Shown here in pieces: positions 16,541-27,300 of a stretch of DNA of 64,000 bases. The DNA is from Algoriphagus litoralis (GTDB taxonomy: Bacteria > Bacteroidota > Bacteroidia > Cytophagales > Cyclobacteriaceae): positions 558,001 through 622,000 of the forward strand of contig NZ_QGOL01000002.1 of assembly GCF_003259255.1 (NCBI RefSeq), given 5' to 3'. The notes under the pieces are model-generated. The model was not told the origin of the DNA. It saw only the letters and a list, made by a program, of their open reading frames with translations, and made no database searches. Every line of letters starts with the position of its first letter. Positions within the stretch are counted from its first letter, which is position 1. A program made the translations under genes and the position numbers.

Positions 16541-18382
16541 ATGTGTGGAATTGTAGCGTATGTAGGGCAGCAGGAAGCATTGCCTATCATTCTCAAAGGC
16601 CTCAAAAGACTTGAATACCGGGGATATGACTCAGCTGGTGTAGCGCTTTTGGATAAAAACGGCCTTAGTATTTACAAAAAGAAAGGAAAAGTCTCTGAAC
16701 TCGAAAAACATCTCGATTCAAACGGGGAAATCAAATCCAAAATTGGGATTGGTCACACACGTTGGGCGACTCATGGCGAACCCAATGATGTAAATGCACA
16801 CCCGCATTATTCAGCCTCAGAGAAATTTGCAATGATTCACAATGGAATCATCGAAAATTACGAAGTGTTAAAGCAAGATCTCTTAAAGAAAGGGTACAAA
16901 TTCGAAAGTGATACGGATACTGAAGTTTTCGTCAAATTCATCGAAGACATCTATGTCAACAATCACTGTACGCTGGAAGAAGCCCTACGTCTCGCGCTTC
17001 ACAAAGTAGTCGGAGCCTACGCCATTGTATTGATTAATAAAGAAGAGCCGGATACCCTGATCGCAGCCCGAAAGGGTTCTCCCTTGGTAATCGGAGTTGG
17101 TGAAGATGAATACTTTTTGGCTTCTGATGCGACGCCTATCATCGAATACACCAATAAGGTAGTTTATCTGGATGATTATGAAATAGCAGTCATCCGAGAA
17201 GGAAAGCTTCAGGTCAAGACGATCGAAAACGTAGAAACCAATCCTTACATCAACCAGCTTGAAATGGAGCTGGAAGCAATTGAAAAGGGCGGGTACGAGC
17301 ATTTTATGCTCAAGGAAATCTATGAACAGCCGAAGTCTATTGCTGATTGTCTCAGAGGTCGTCTGGATGCGAAATCCGGCAGATTGGTTTTGGGAGGTCT
17401 TCGGGATTACATGAATAAATTCCAAAATGCAGAGCGGATCATCATCACTGCCTGCGGCACTTCTTGGCATGCTGGATTGGTTGCAGAATACCTCTTTGAG
17501 GAATTTGCCCGAGTGCCGGTCGAAGTAGAATATGCCTCAGAATTCCGGTACAGAAATCCAGTCATAAATGAAAAAGATTTCGTTATTGCCATTTCTCAAT
17601 CCGGTGAGACTGCAGATACGCTAGCAGCTATTGAGCTCGCAAAATCAAAAGGTGCAACCATCTTCGGAGTTTGTAATGTGGTAGGGTCTTCCATTCCTCG
17701 TGCAACGCACGCCGGATCGTATACGCACGCGGGTCCAGAAATTGGAGTAGCATCTACTAAGGCATTCACTGCTCAAATCTCAGTGTTGGCGATGATGGCG
17801 CTTAAGTTGGGTTACCAAAGAGGGACTTTACCCGAGAACCGTTACATCCAGTTGTTGAATGAACTTGAGGCTATTCCTGCCAAAGTAGAGCGAGCGCTTA
17901 AGACCAATGATTTGGTCAAATATATTGCCTCGGAATACAAAGACGTAAGAAACGCACTTTACCTAGGCCGTGGGTATAATTTCCCAGTTGCGCTTGAGGG
18001 TGCTTTGAAACTTAAAGAAATCTCCTACATCCATGCCGAAGGCTATCCTGCAGCTGAGATGAAACATGGACCGATTGCCTTGATTGATGAAGAGATGCCG
18101 GTTGTATTTATTGCTACACAAGACAGCTCCTATGAGAAAGTAGTCAGCAATATTCAGGAAGTAAAAGCAAGGAAAGGAAAAGTAATCGCTGTAGTCACCG
18201 AAGGAGATACACAGGTGAAGGCCATGGCCGATCACGTGATCGAGATACCAGCAGTAGACGAAGCTTTTGTCCCTTTGGTGGCTGTGGTACCTTTGCAGCT
18301 TCTCTCATATCATATCGCTGTGATGAGAGGCTGTAACGTGGATCAGCCAAGAAATCTAGCTAAATCGGTAACAGTAGAATAA
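16541..18382 (+). CDS. glmS: Glutamine--fructose-6-phosphate aminotransferase (isomerizing)
   Basis: Makes glucosamine-6-phosphate from fructose-6-phosphate and glutamine, the entry step to peptidoglycan and lipopolysaccharide amino sugars. The N-terminal Ntn glutaminase begins MCGIVAYVG, with Cys2 as nucleophile. GHTRWATHGEP and two SIS domains follow (ACGTSWHAG and SQSGETADT; GRGYNFPVALEGALKLKEI), ending in LAKSVTVE. At 613 residues it is full length. A strong terminator follows directly. No glmS ribozyme-like structure is evident in the short upstream gap. Confidence 0.97.
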   Translation: MCGIVAYVGQQEALPIILKGLKRLEYRGYDSAGVALLDKNGLSIYKKKGKVSELEKHLDSNGEIKSKIGIGHTRWATHGEPNDVNAHPHYSASEKFAMIHNGIIENYEVLKQDLLKKGYKFESDTDTEVFVKFIEDIYVNNHCTLEEALRLALHKVVGAYAIVLINKEEPDTLIAARKGSPLVIGVGEDEYFLASDATPIIEYTNKVVYLDDYEIAVIREGKLQVKTIENVETNPYINQLEMELEAIEKGGYEHFMLKEIYEQPKSIADCLRGRLDAKSGRLVLGGLRDYMNKFQNAERIIITACGTSWHAGLVAEYLFEEFARVPVEVEYASEFRYRNPVINEKDFVIAISQSGETADTLAAIELAKSKGATIFGVCNVVGSSIPRATHAGSYTHAGPEIGVASTKAFTAQISVLAMMALKLGYQRGTLPENRYIQLLNELEAIPAKVERALKTNDLVKYIASEYKDVRNALYLGRGYNFPVALEGALKLKEISYIHAEGYPAAEMKHGPIALIDEEMPVVFIATQDSSYEKVVSNIQEVKARKGKVIAVVTEGDTQVKAMADHVIEIPAVDEAFVPLVAVVPLQLLSYHIAVMRGCNVDQPRNLAKSVTVE

Positions 18383-18389
18383 CCAAATG

Positions 18390-18416
18390 AGGCTGCCAGA
18401 TTTGGCAGCCTTTTTT
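18390..18416 (+). terminator. Rho-independent terminator of glmS
   Basis: A 9-bp stem (AGGCTGCCA / TGGCAGCCT) with loop GATT, followed by six T. It lies 7 bp after the glmS stop and touches the end of the convergent Kazal gene. Confidence 0.88.
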
Positions 18417-18639
18417 AATTACATTCACCCGAAGTCCAAGATTTCAATCCTGAAAGATCAGCAGCACATTCATTAGGGTAAGTTTTGCCATCGCAGCCAC
18501 AAACAGGCCTGTAATCAAAAGTACAGGGGCCAGACCTGATTCGCTCAGGATCTATGCAATTGGTGATGGGCATCTCGTCCTCACAATGTGAAAAGATAAA
18601 AAGAGATCCAAAAAAAAGAATGACCGGCAATTTTCTCAT
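18415..18639 (-). CDS. Kazal-type domain lipoprotein
   Basis: A 74-residue secreted lipoprotein made almost entirely of one Kazal-like domain. A hydrophobic signal (LPVILFFGSLFIFSHC) ends at a likely lipidated Cys. The mature part has six Cys in Kazal order, including PVCGCDGKTYPNEC, the family signature. Kazal domains usually inhibit serine proteases by presenting a loop near the second Cys; here the loop is GPCTFDYRPVC. The ATG at 18639 was preferred to one seven codons earlier because it places a basic residue just before the signal. The target protease is unknown. Confidence 0.8.
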   Translation of the reverse strand: MRKLPVILFFGSLFIFSHCEDEMPITNCIDPERIRSGPCTFDYRPVCGCDGKTYPNECAADLSGLKSWTSGECN

Positions 18640-18724
18640 GCAGTTTTGACGAGAATTCAACCCAATCTGCTACAAATCCTTTCGCTGTCTTTACATTTAG
18701 CGAATACTCAGCCGATTAATTCCT

Positions 18725-18732
18725 TACTTTTG
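18725..18732 (+). promoter_or_regulatory. Bacteroidota-type -7 element before prfA
   Basis: TACTTTTG, a full match to TAnnTTTG, ends 17 bases before the prfA ATG. The predicted leader is only about 10 bases, too short for a Shine-Dalgarno site. Confidence 0.55.
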
Positions 18733-18749
18733 CGCAGCGAATAAAACCC

Positions 18750-19823
18750 ATGCTGGACAAATTACAAGCCCTCAAAGACCGATTTGAAGAAGTAGGTCAA
18801 CTGATCATCATGCCGGACTCGATGTCTGACATGAGCAAGTACACTAAGCTCTCCAAAGAATACAAAGACCTTGAGAAAATCGTCATAGCCTACGACGAAT
18901 ACAAGCTGGTCCTTCAAAATATAGAAAGCTCAAAGGAAATTTTGGATAAGGAAAAGGATCCGGAGTTTCGTGAGATGGCAAAAGCGGAGCTGGATTATTT
19001 AAGAGAGCGAAAGGATGTCCTGGAGGAAGAGGTGAAGCAACTCTTGATTCCAAAAGACCCAAATGATTCCAAAGATTGTATTCTCGAAATCCGTGGAGGA
19101 ACGGGTGGAGATGAAGCTTCTATTTTTGCCGGTGACTTGTTTCGGATGTACGAGCGGTTTTGTGAAATGCAGGGCTGGAAATTGACCGTGCTGGATTTGA
19201 CCTTTGGGTCGGCTGGGGGCTATAAAGAAATCATTGCCACAGTCTCCGGAGCGGATGTCTATGGGATGCTGAAATATGAGTCCGGAGTGCACCGTGTGCA
19301 GCGAGTGCCAGCTACCGAATCGCAGGGACGGGTGCACACATCTGCAGCTTCTGTGGCTGTTCTCCCCGAAATGGATGAAGTTGAGGTGCATTTGGACATG
19401 AATGAAATCCGCAAAGACACTTATTGCTCCTCTGGCCCAGGAGGTCAATCGGTAAACACGACCTATTCAGCCGTACGATTGACTCACTTGCCATCCGGCT
19501 TGGTAGTGACCTGTCAAGATGAAAAGTCGCAGATCAAAAACTTCGAAAAGGCCCTCAAAGTATTGAGATCCAGGCTGTATGAAATTGAGCTGACCAAACA
19601 CAATGATGCGGTCGGAGCACAGCGCCGATCCATGGTAGGAAGTGGGGACCGTTCTGATAAAATCAGAACCTACAACTACTCCCAATCACGAGTTACTGAT
19701 CACCGAATCAATAAAACGGTCTACAATTTGCCAGATGTGATGGACGGACACATTGAAGAGTTCATTTCTGCACTTCGATTGGCAGAAAATCTCGAAAAAA
19801 TGAAAGCGGGCGGAATCGAGTAA
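18750..19823 (+). CDS. prfA: Peptide chain release factor 1
   Basis: Cytosolic class I release factor that reads UAA and UAG and frees the finished protein from the ribosome. The codon-recognition tripeptide PAT is in [17 protein letters not shown], which marks RF1 and not RF2. The catalytic GGQ is in [12 protein letters not shown], where the Gln is normally methylated. [12 protein letters not shown] and RVTDHR complete the pattern. At 357 residues it is full length. Confidence 0.97.
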   Translation: MLDKLQALKDRFEEVGQLIIMPDSMSDMSKYTKLSKEYKDLEKIVIAYDEYKLVLQNIESSKEILDKEKDPEFREMAKAELDYLRERKDVLEEEVKQLLIPKDPNDSKDCILEIRGGTGGDEASIFAGDLFRMYERFCEMQGWKLTVLDLTFGSAGGYKEIIATVSGADVYGMLKYESGVHRVQRVPATESQGRVHTSAASVAVLPEMDEVEVHLDMNEIRKDTYCSSGPGGQSVNTTYSAVRLTHLPSGLVVTCQDEKSQIKNFEKALKVLRSRLYEIELTKHNDAVGAQRRSMVGSGDRSDKIRTYNYSQSRVTDHRINKTVYNLPDVMDGHIEEFISALRLAENLEKMKAGGIE

Positions 19824-19906
19824 GTAAGATGGACTTTGAAGGATTGAATTAAGAGGGTATATTGAACAAATAAAAAAACCGGCGGAAGAATAACCTGAAT
19901 ATTTTT

Positions 19907-20431
19907 ATGATCATAAACGGAGAAAAAGAAATAAGCCTAGTCACATGGAACGACTCCCATTTTCATCAACTCTACCCGCTAGCAAATAATCCAAAAATCG
20001 CTATGAATTTGAGGGATAGCTATCCTCAGCCTTACACCATTCATGATGCAAGACATTGGATCGAGCACAATCAAAAATTCAATCCACCGCAGAATTTTGC
20101 CATTGAATTTGAAGGCAAGTTGGCAGGATCAATAGGTGCAGAACGCGGAAAAGATGAACTCCGTACCAATATGGAGCTAGGTTTTTGGATCGGTGAGCCT
20201 TTTTGGGGAAAAGGAATTGCCTCCGAGGCAGTGAAGCTTTACACAAAATACATTTTTGAAAAATTTGATATCCAACGACTCTTTGCGCAAGTCTATGACT
20301 TCAATGGAGAATCCATGAATGTGCTGGAAAAAGCGGGATATATCCCTGAGGCAATTTTGAAAAAAGCCTTTATTAAACGAGGTAGGATTGGTGACATTTT
20401 CCAATACGTCATGATCAGAGACGAAGAGTAA
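19907..20431 (+). CDS. GNAT family N-acetyltransferase (RimJ/RimL-like)
   Basis: A 174-residue acetyl-CoA-dependent acetyltransferase of the RimJ/RimL-like group, which acts on N-terminal amines or small amines. The acetyl-CoA-binding motif is in the stretch MELGFWIGEPFWGKGIASEA (V/I-x-x-x-x-G-x-G/A), and the conserved NGESMNVLEKAGY follows. The real substrate cannot be read from sequence. The stop codon lies in the loop of the terminator that ends the transcript, so the last nine codons also form the left arm of the hairpin. Confidence 0.85.
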   Translation: MIINGEKEISLVTWNDSHFHQLYPLANNPKIAMNLRDSYPQPYTIHDARHWIEHNQKFNPPQNFAIEFEGKLAGSIGAERGKDELRTNMELGFWIGEPFWGKGIASEAVKLYTKYIFEKFDIQRLFAQVYDFNGESMNVLEKAGYIPEAILKKAFIKRGRIGDIFQYVMIRDEE

Positions 20432-20449
20432 TCTTCGTCTCTTTTTTTT
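20417..20449 (+). terminator. Terminator overlapping the end of the GNAT gene
   Basis: A 10-bp stem (AGAGACGAAG / CTTCGTCTCT) with a 6-base loop and eight T. The left arm is coding sequence and the TAA stop is in the loop. Confidence 0.85.
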
Positions 20450-20453
20450 AAGC

Positions 20454-23264
20454 TTACCTCACCAGGACTTTTTGGGACATAATTCCATTTTTTCCCCTCA
20501 GTTGCAGGATAAGTATACCTTTTGGAAGCCCGTCAAAGTTTATTTCTGACTCTCTTGGGCTGATTTTTCTATCTCGAATCAGCTGACCAAGGGAATTGAA
20601 AATCTGCAAGTCAGTCCATAGATCCAGATTCTCTGAAGTGATCGTCAGATTGCCGCTAGTAGGATTTGGATAGATTTTCAATCCAAAGTCTTTATTCGGC
20701 TCTAGGGCTGTGATCACGTTGACATTGACGGCAAGTGATCTTTTTGTTCCAAATCCACATTCGTTCTGAGCCTCTACACTCAATTCAAAATTGCCCTCCG
20801 ACTCCCAATCGACCAAAATTCTGTTACTCCCCTGACCTGAGACTATTTTTCCGCCTGCTGATACAGTCCATCGGTAATCCAATCCTGTAACTGCTACAAT
20901 CTCATAGTATTGCTCACCAAGACCTATTTGATTAGCCCCGGATATTTCGGAAGGTTGGTCAGGTGATGCGTTGATGATGACATTTTTTCGAATCGGTTCT
21001 GTTTTTCCGCATCGGTTTTCTTGAGTGACTGAGACCAGTTGGTTACCTGATTGTGACCAAGTGATTTCTATTTGGCTTGTTCCTTGGCCTGAAATGATCT
21101 CTCCGCCCGTTACTGTCCAAGTGTAGGTTGTTCCATCCAAGTTGGGAAGGCTATAGCTAGATGAACCTGCTGTACAGCCTAAACCATCACCGGCAATCAG
21201 TACAGTGCTAGGTGCAATCTGGGAAACAGCTACTTCCAAGGCAGAGGTTTCCCCGCTTCCACAGAAATTGGATCGGGAGACCAAGACTGCATTTCTGCCT
21301 GGGATGGTCCATTTTACTTCTATTTGATTGGTTCCCTGCCCGGAAATGATCTCGCCACCATCCACTCTCCAGATAATCTCAGAACCTGCTAGGGGAGATT
21401 CGGAGACGGCATATATTTCATTTGAGATACATGATTGTGAGTTGCCCGCAATCTCACCTAGGGATCCGACAGGAGGTATACAATTGTAAGTGATGATGCT
21501 ACCATCCGCACCTACGAAATAAGCTTTAGTATCAGTGCCTGCGCTGACCCCGGTAAAGTTTCGCAAAGTTCCCGTAGATGATTCAAGCCAAGTTTCTCCG
21601 CCATCCAATGTGACGAGGGCCATGCCTTCATCACCCGCGATGAAACCGACATTCGAATCAAAGAAATCGACGGAATTGAGATTTTTCGCAGTTCCAGATT
21701 GCACTATTTTCCAATTTCTTGCTTTGTCTTCAGATTTGAGGATGATTCCTCCATCTCCTACGATGATCGCTCTAGTCGTATCAAGTTTTGCCAGCGCATT
21801 TAAGTTTTCTCTAGTTACTTTTGGCAGATTCTCCCACACATTTCCTCCGGCGCTCCAGCTGATCTGGCCATTTTCACCTATCGCAAACCCAGTGACAAAA
21901 TCAAAAAATGTGACGTCTTTCAGATTTTCGGTTGTACTGCTGAGGATCGTTTGATCCCAAGTCACTCCTGAATCGAAGGAGCGGGTAATGAATCCGTTAT
22001 TTCCAGCAGCATAAAGTACCGATGGAGCAAAAAGATAGAATCCCGAAAGGGTTCTTGAAACAGGTAAAAACACAGGGACCCAGGTCGAACCGGTGTTTCC
22101 TGTCCTGTAGATTTTTCCATTTGGCGAACTGGCATAGCCAAAAGCTGTATTCCAGAAATCTATGGACTGGATGAATTCGGGCTCTGGGATTGGGCGACTT
22201 ACTAAAGTGGTCGCACCATTTGAAGTCACAAAAAATGCTCCGCTTTCTCCCGCAATGAATCCTGTATTTTGATTCTTAAAATCGACTGAAGTAAAATTAT
22301 TTCGTACCCCGGCAAACTTTTGTGTCCAGCTAGCACCGGAGTTGGTGGAATTGATCAGGTAACCATCCTGACCCAAGGCTGAGACAAGGGCGGTATTTGG
22401 TTTAAAGTTGAGATTTTTGATGTTGCGAAAATTGCTTGCCCCAAGGTTGGCCTTGGCAAATGTGGTCCCTGAATTGGCTGTTCGAACGATGGTTGCAGAA
22501 TCTCCTACTGCCACTACGGCTCGAATATCCAAAGGGTTCACAGCTACTTTATTTAGGGTCCTGGTAGAAGTGGAATTGAGGGTGGTCCAGTTACCTCCTC
22601 CATCGATAGTTTTTAAGAAAATACCGCCTTCACCTACGGCATAACCAATTAGCGAATTGGAAAAGGCAATCCCCTTTATATCAATGCCGGGGGAAATGGT
22701 AAAGGAATTCCAATTCAGCCCCTTGTTGAAAGAAGAGAGAATAACCCCATCATTTCCTGCCAGAAAGAGTGTATCCTGACCTACCATCGCAATATCATTC
22801 AAGTCTAAACTTGATCCGCTGGAAATTTTGCTCCAAACGCTTCCCCCGTTGGATGACCTGATGATTTCGCCATTTTTTCCAACGGATATTATTTCTGTCT
22901 CAGAGATCTTGGCAATACTAAGTAAATCATTCTGAGTGCCTGAGGTTTTCTTTTCCCAATTTTCCCCTCCTGAGGAGGTAATAAAAACAGCACCATTGGT
23001 TCCTACGGCCACACCAGCAGTCTCAGTAAGGAATACAACGTCTAAAAAATGAGTATCAAAATTCTGCAATACTTCTTCCCAAGTCACTCCTCCATCTGAG
23101 GTCCGAATGATTAGATTCTCTCCTACAGCTACTCCCTTTTGTTCATCGATCCAATAGATGGATTCCAAATCTAGTCCCCAGCCCTGCATCCTAGTCCAAG
23201 TCTGACTCCAGGCTGCCCCCGTAATCATAAAAAGTAAGTAGAATAAGAGAACAAGTTTTTTCAT
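20454..23264 (-). CDS. Large secreted YCF48-like repeat protein with Ig-like domains and T9SS sorting tail
   Basis: A 936-residue secreted protein. A signal peptide ends at about residue 20 (AAWSQ). Then come about 14 repeats of 41-46 residues (to about residue 600) with the pattern (R/T)(T/S)xDGGxTW, the BNR/YCF48-type propeller signature. Three PKD/Ig-like domains follow, each with a near-identical GGEIISGQGT(N/S)QIE(V/I)W segment. The end (from about 858) is a type A T9SS C-terminal domain: IYPNPTSGNLTI, LGQLI, LPKGILILQL and KVLVR. It is therefore predicted to reach the cell surface or medium through the type IX system. The binding target is unknown. Confidence 0.85.
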   Translation of the reverse strand: MKKLVLLFYLLFMITGAAWSQTWTRMQGWGLDLESIYWIDEQKGVAVGENLIIRTSDGGVTWEEVLQNFDTHFLDVVFLTETAGVAVGTNGAVFITSSGGENWEKKTSGTQNDLLSIAKISETEIISVGKNGEIIRSSNGGSVWSKISSGSSLDLNDIAMVGQDTLFLAGNDGVILSSFNKGLNWNSFTISPGIDIKGIAFSNSLIGYAVGEGGIFLKTIDGGGNWTTLNSTSTRTLNKVAVNPLDIRAVVAVGDSATIVRTANSGTTFAKANLGASNFRNIKNLNFKPNTALVSALGQDGYLINSTNSGASWTQKFAGVRNNFTSVDFKNQNTGFIAGESGAFFVTSNGATTLVSRPIPEPEFIQSIDFWNTAFGYASSPNGKIYRTGNTGSTWVPVFLPVSRTLSGFYLFAPSVLYAAGNNGFITRSFDSGVTWDQTILSSTTENLKDVTFFDFVTGFAIGENGQISWSAGGNVWENLPKVTRENLNALAKLDTTRAIIVGDGGIILKSEDKARNWKIVQSGTAKNLNSVDFFDSNVGFIAGDEGMALVTLDGGETWLESSTGTLRNFTGVSAGTDTKAYFVGADGSIITYNCIPPVGSLGEIAGNSQSCISNEIYAVSESPLAGSEIIWRVDGGEIISGQGTNQIEVKWTIPGRNAVLVSRSNFCGSGETSALEVAVSQIAPSTVLIAGDGLGCTAGSSSYSLPNLDGTTYTWTVTGGEIISGQGTSQIEITWSQSGNQLVSVTQENRCGKTEPIRKNVIINASPDQPSEISGANQIGLGEQYYEIVAVTGLDYRWTVSAGGKIVSGQGSNRILVDWESEGNFELSVEAQNECGFGTKRSLAVNVNVITALEPNKDFGLKIYPNPTSGNLTITSENLDLWTDLQIFNSLGQLIRDRKISPRESEINFDGLPKGILILQLRGKNGIMSQKVLVR

Positions 23265-23408
23265 AGGGGTTAGTAGAATCTCAAAAGATGAAAATTATCC
23301 ATCTTTAAAAAACACTCCAATATTAATCGAATTACTCAGAAGATAATCTTGCGTAAAGCACTGTATTCAAATAAGGACAGATAAATTTAAAGTATAATTC
23401 AATTAATC

Positions 23409-24062
23409 ATGAAAAAGGCAGTTTTATCAATAGCAATTCTGGTAATCATAGCAGCTTGTGGTCCCCAAGAAAGGATATCCTCCGAAACATTCAAGAAAGT
23501 AAACGAATCCATGGAAGTAAAGCGCCTGGTCGAGTCTGAAATCATCAACGAGGCGATGATCTGGGGCGATTCGATTTCTAAGGAAGCACAACAATCCTTG
23601 ATCACTAGTCTTCAGGATGCGATTGCTCTAAATGGCGTACCTGGAGCTATTGATTTTTGCAATATTCAGGCTCTTCCCATTTTATCGGATTTAAGCCAAA
23701 AATATGGAGTTCAAGTGCGGCGTGCATCAAATCGCTACCGAAATCCCTCGGATCAGCCTACCGACGAGGAAAAACCAATCTTGGAGGCCTATGAATTCAA
23801 TGCGGAAAATGGGAACAAAAGCGATCCCAACATCCAAAAAGTCGAAAATGGAGAGGTTTTTTTATATACCAAGCCCATCGTGATTCCAGGTGGAATGTGC
23901 CTTAGCTGTCATGGTGACCCAAAATCTGAAATCAATGAAGCAACGCTCCAGAAGTTGTCCCAGCTCTACCCTGAGGACAAAGCCAAAGGGCATAAAGTCG
24001 GAGACCTGAGGGGTATGTGGTCTATCAGAATTCCAAAAAGTGAGGTGGTAAAGAGGCTATAA
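23409..24062 (+). CDS. DUF3365 (Tll0287-like) haem-binding lipoprotein
   Basis: An exported 217-residue lipoprotein. The signal ends in the lipobox IIAAC. The single c-type haem motif CLSCH lies in PGGMCLSCHGDP, near residue 167, and RRASNRYRNPSDQPTD matches the Tll0287-like domain (DUF3365). It probably acts as a one-haem sensor or electron carrier at the periplasmic face; this is inferred from the family. It is divergent from the propeller gene and has no electron-transfer partner next to it. Confidence 0.82.
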   Translation: MKKAVLSIAILVIIAACGPQERISSETFKKVNESMEVKRLVESEIINEAMIWGDSISKEAQQSLITSLQDAIALNGVPGAIDFCNIQALPILSDLSQKYGVQVRRASNRYRNPSDQPTDEEKPILEAYEFNAENGNKSDPNIQKVENGEVFLYTKPIVIPGGMCLSCHGDPKSEINEATLQKLSQLYPEDKAKGHKVGDLRGMWSIRIPKSEVVKRL

Positions 24063-24335
24063 ATTTGAATCTGTATGGCAAATTATACTTTTTTTCAAAA
24101 ACAGTATTTTTTTGATTAAGTCTGTTTCATTATTGAAAAAAAATATAAATAATTCAAGAAAAAAAATTGTTTTATTGTTCTTTATCCTTAATTAATTCAA
24201 AAAAAATAAAAACCGTTAGAATAAACAGCAAAATACAGTCAGTTTTTAAATACAAACAGTTAGATTTTTAGGTGAAAAATCAGGCAATTTGGATCATTGA
24301 TTTATTTTATAATTTTCATTAACCCAAAATTGCCT
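24063..24335 (+). other. AT-rich intergenic leader before susC
   Basis: This 273-bp gap is very AT-rich, with several A or T runs. The closest promoter-like match is TAGATTTT at 24261-24268, seven of eight with TAnnTTTG. No hairpin of terminator quality is evident. Long AT-rich leaders are common before susC genes. Confidence 0.4.
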
Positions 24336-27300
24336 ATGAAAATCTCTACCAGTGTCAGGCTGACCTGCCTGACATTTTTGATGTGCCTATTCTATTTTGG
24401 CACTGCACAGGCCCAGACCAAGGAGGTGTCTGGTGTTGTAATTTCCGGCGAGGATAATTTGCCCTTACCAGGGGTTTCTATCCTTCTAAAAGGTACCACT
24501 TCTGGTACGGTAACAGATGTCGACGGGAAATTTAAAATAGCCGTCAGTTCTGATCAGTCTGTTCTTGTTTTTTCCTTTATTGGTTTCCAGACTCAGGAAG
24601 TGGTGGTTGGAGCACAGAGTGAATTCACTATCACTCTTGGCCCCGACATGAAATCACTGGAAGAGGTGATCGTAGTGGGCTATGGGGAGCAGAAGAAAGA
24701 AACGATCACAGGCTCTGTGGCCACAGTCAAAGGAGGAGAACTTGCCAAATCTCCCGCCGTCAACCTGTCCAATTCCATTGCCGGACGTATGCCAGGTGTT
24801 GTAGCAGTCAACCGTAGCGGTGAGCCAGGTTATGATGGATCTTCTATCCGTATCCGAGGATCAAATACTTTGGGGAACAATGACGCATTGATCGTCATCG
24901 ATGGGATTCCAGCCAGAGCAGGCGGTATTGATCGATTGAATCCAAATGATATTGAGAGCATCTCTGTACTCAAAGATGCCTCTGCTGCAATCTACGGATC
25001 AAGAGCTGCGAACGGCGTCATCCTCGTGACCACCAAAAGAGGAAAAAGCGGCGTTCCTGAGTTGACTTTCCAAGTCAATCAAGGTTGGGCCCAACCTACG
25101 GTAGTACCTGACTTGGCTGATGCTGCACAATATGCAGGAATGCTCAATGATCTGGATATATACGCTTTGCCAGTGAGCGAATGGAACGCTGCCAATGAAG
25201 CGTACAAGCAAAACGGAGAATACCTCCGACCAAATGGTCAAATCCGAAATGCACCTTATACTCCTGAAGAGTTGGAACTTTATCGTAATGGCTCTGATCC
25301 CTGGTTTTACCCCAATACGGACTGGTATTCTGCCACACTCAAAGAATGGTCTCCTCAGACTCGAATGAATGCGCAATTGGTAGGTGGAAGCGATAAAGTA
25401 CGCTACATGACTTCAATAGGCTATCAAAATCAAGATGGGTACTACAAGCAGTCGGCTACAGGATTTAAGCAATATGATATCCGACTGAACCTCGATGCCG
25501 ATGTGAACAAATACATCAAAGTAGGAGTAGGTATTCTGGCGAGGGAGGAGCAGCGATTCTTCCCGACAAGAGGGGCTGGCGCTATTTTCCGTATGCAGAT
25601 GAGAGGTAAGCCTAATCAGCCAGCTTTCTGGCCAAATGGGCTACCGGGTCCTGATATTGAAAACGGTGAGAACCCAGTGGTGATCACTACAAATCAGACT
25701 GGATATGACCGTGACACGCGTGATTATTTTCAAACCAATGGTACACTGGAGATCAAAATACCCGGTGTAGAAGGATTGAAAATTACAGGTACTGCCGCAG
25801 TGGATAAGACCATGCGATTCTTAAAAAGATGGGAAACACCATGGACACTATACCAGCTAGGCTCAGGATTTGAGGCGGATGGAGTGACACCAGTGTTGGT
25901 ACCGTCCAAGAGAGGTCCGGCCGAACCACGCTTATCGCAGGGGAATGAGAATACACTAAACATTCTGTTGGGAACCGTGGCTTCTTATGACAGAGTCATC
26001 GCAGAGAATCATACCATCAACATTTTGGCAGGTTTCAATAAGGAGACTGTAGAAGGTAATAACTTCAATGCCTTTAGAAGATATTTCATTTCTTCTGCAA
26101 TTGACCAACTGTTTGCTGGTGGGGATTTGGAGAAAAATAACGGCGGTAGTGCATTTGAACGTGCACGTTTGAATTACTTCGGCCGGGCATCCTACAATTA
26201 CAAAGAGAAGTATCTGGCAGAGTTTCTTTGGAGATATGACGGATCCTATATTTTCCCTGAAAATACCCGATATGGATTTTTCCCAGGGATCATGTTGGGT
26301 TGGGTTGTTTCCGATGAGAATTTCTGGAAAAACAGCCTTGGAAAAACCTTTGACTTTTTCAAAATCAGAGGATCATGGGGCCAGCTCGGAAACGATCAAA
26401 TCTTCTTCAATGGAGTCCTTCAGGAATACCAGTTCCTATCCACATATGGCTTTAGCTCCTACATCGCCAATGGGACTGAGGTAAAAACCTTGTTTGAAAC
26501 TCGTGTGCCAAACAATGCTATTACTTGGGAGATCGCCAACAATTCCAACTTAGGATTTGAAGGTCAATTTCTCCAGGGCAAAGTATTCTTTGAATTTGAT
26601 GTCTTCTACAATAAAAGAACCAACATCCTCTGGAGAAAAAATGCCTCTGTTCCTCAAAGTACGGGCTTGATCTTACCTGCTGAAAACATCGGTGAAGTCG
26701 AGAACAAGGGATTTGATCTCAATCTGGGCTACCGAGGAAATATTGGAGATATGACTTTCTCTGTCGGTGTCAATGGAGGTTATGCTAAAAACAAAATTCT
26801 GTTCTGGGATGAAGCTCCGGGAGCTCCCGAATGGCAACGTTCTACTGGCAAGCCGATGAACACGTTTTTGGTTTACCAATATGATGGTGTTTTCGCTACA
26901 CAGGAAGACATCGATTCAGAGTCTTTGGATTACTCAGCTATCACCAATAACCTCCGGCCTGGAGATATGAAGTATAAAGATTGGGATGGAGATGGAGCGA
27001 TTACAGACAAAGACCGGGTGAGAATGGACAACAATGATATTCCATTGTTTCAAGGTGGGATGACCATGAATTTCGCATTCAAAAACTTTGACTTGGCCGT
27101 ACTATTTCAAGGGGCGGCAGGAGCAAGACAGTACGTGAGTGCAGGTGAATCTGGAAACATTGGAAATTACTTGTTGGAAATCCACGACAACAGATGGACT
27201 ATTGATAATCCAAGCAGCGTGCATCCGAGAATAGCCAATAGAAGTGATCAGTATTACTCTGGAGGAAACACCTATTGGTTTAGAAACACGGATTATATCC

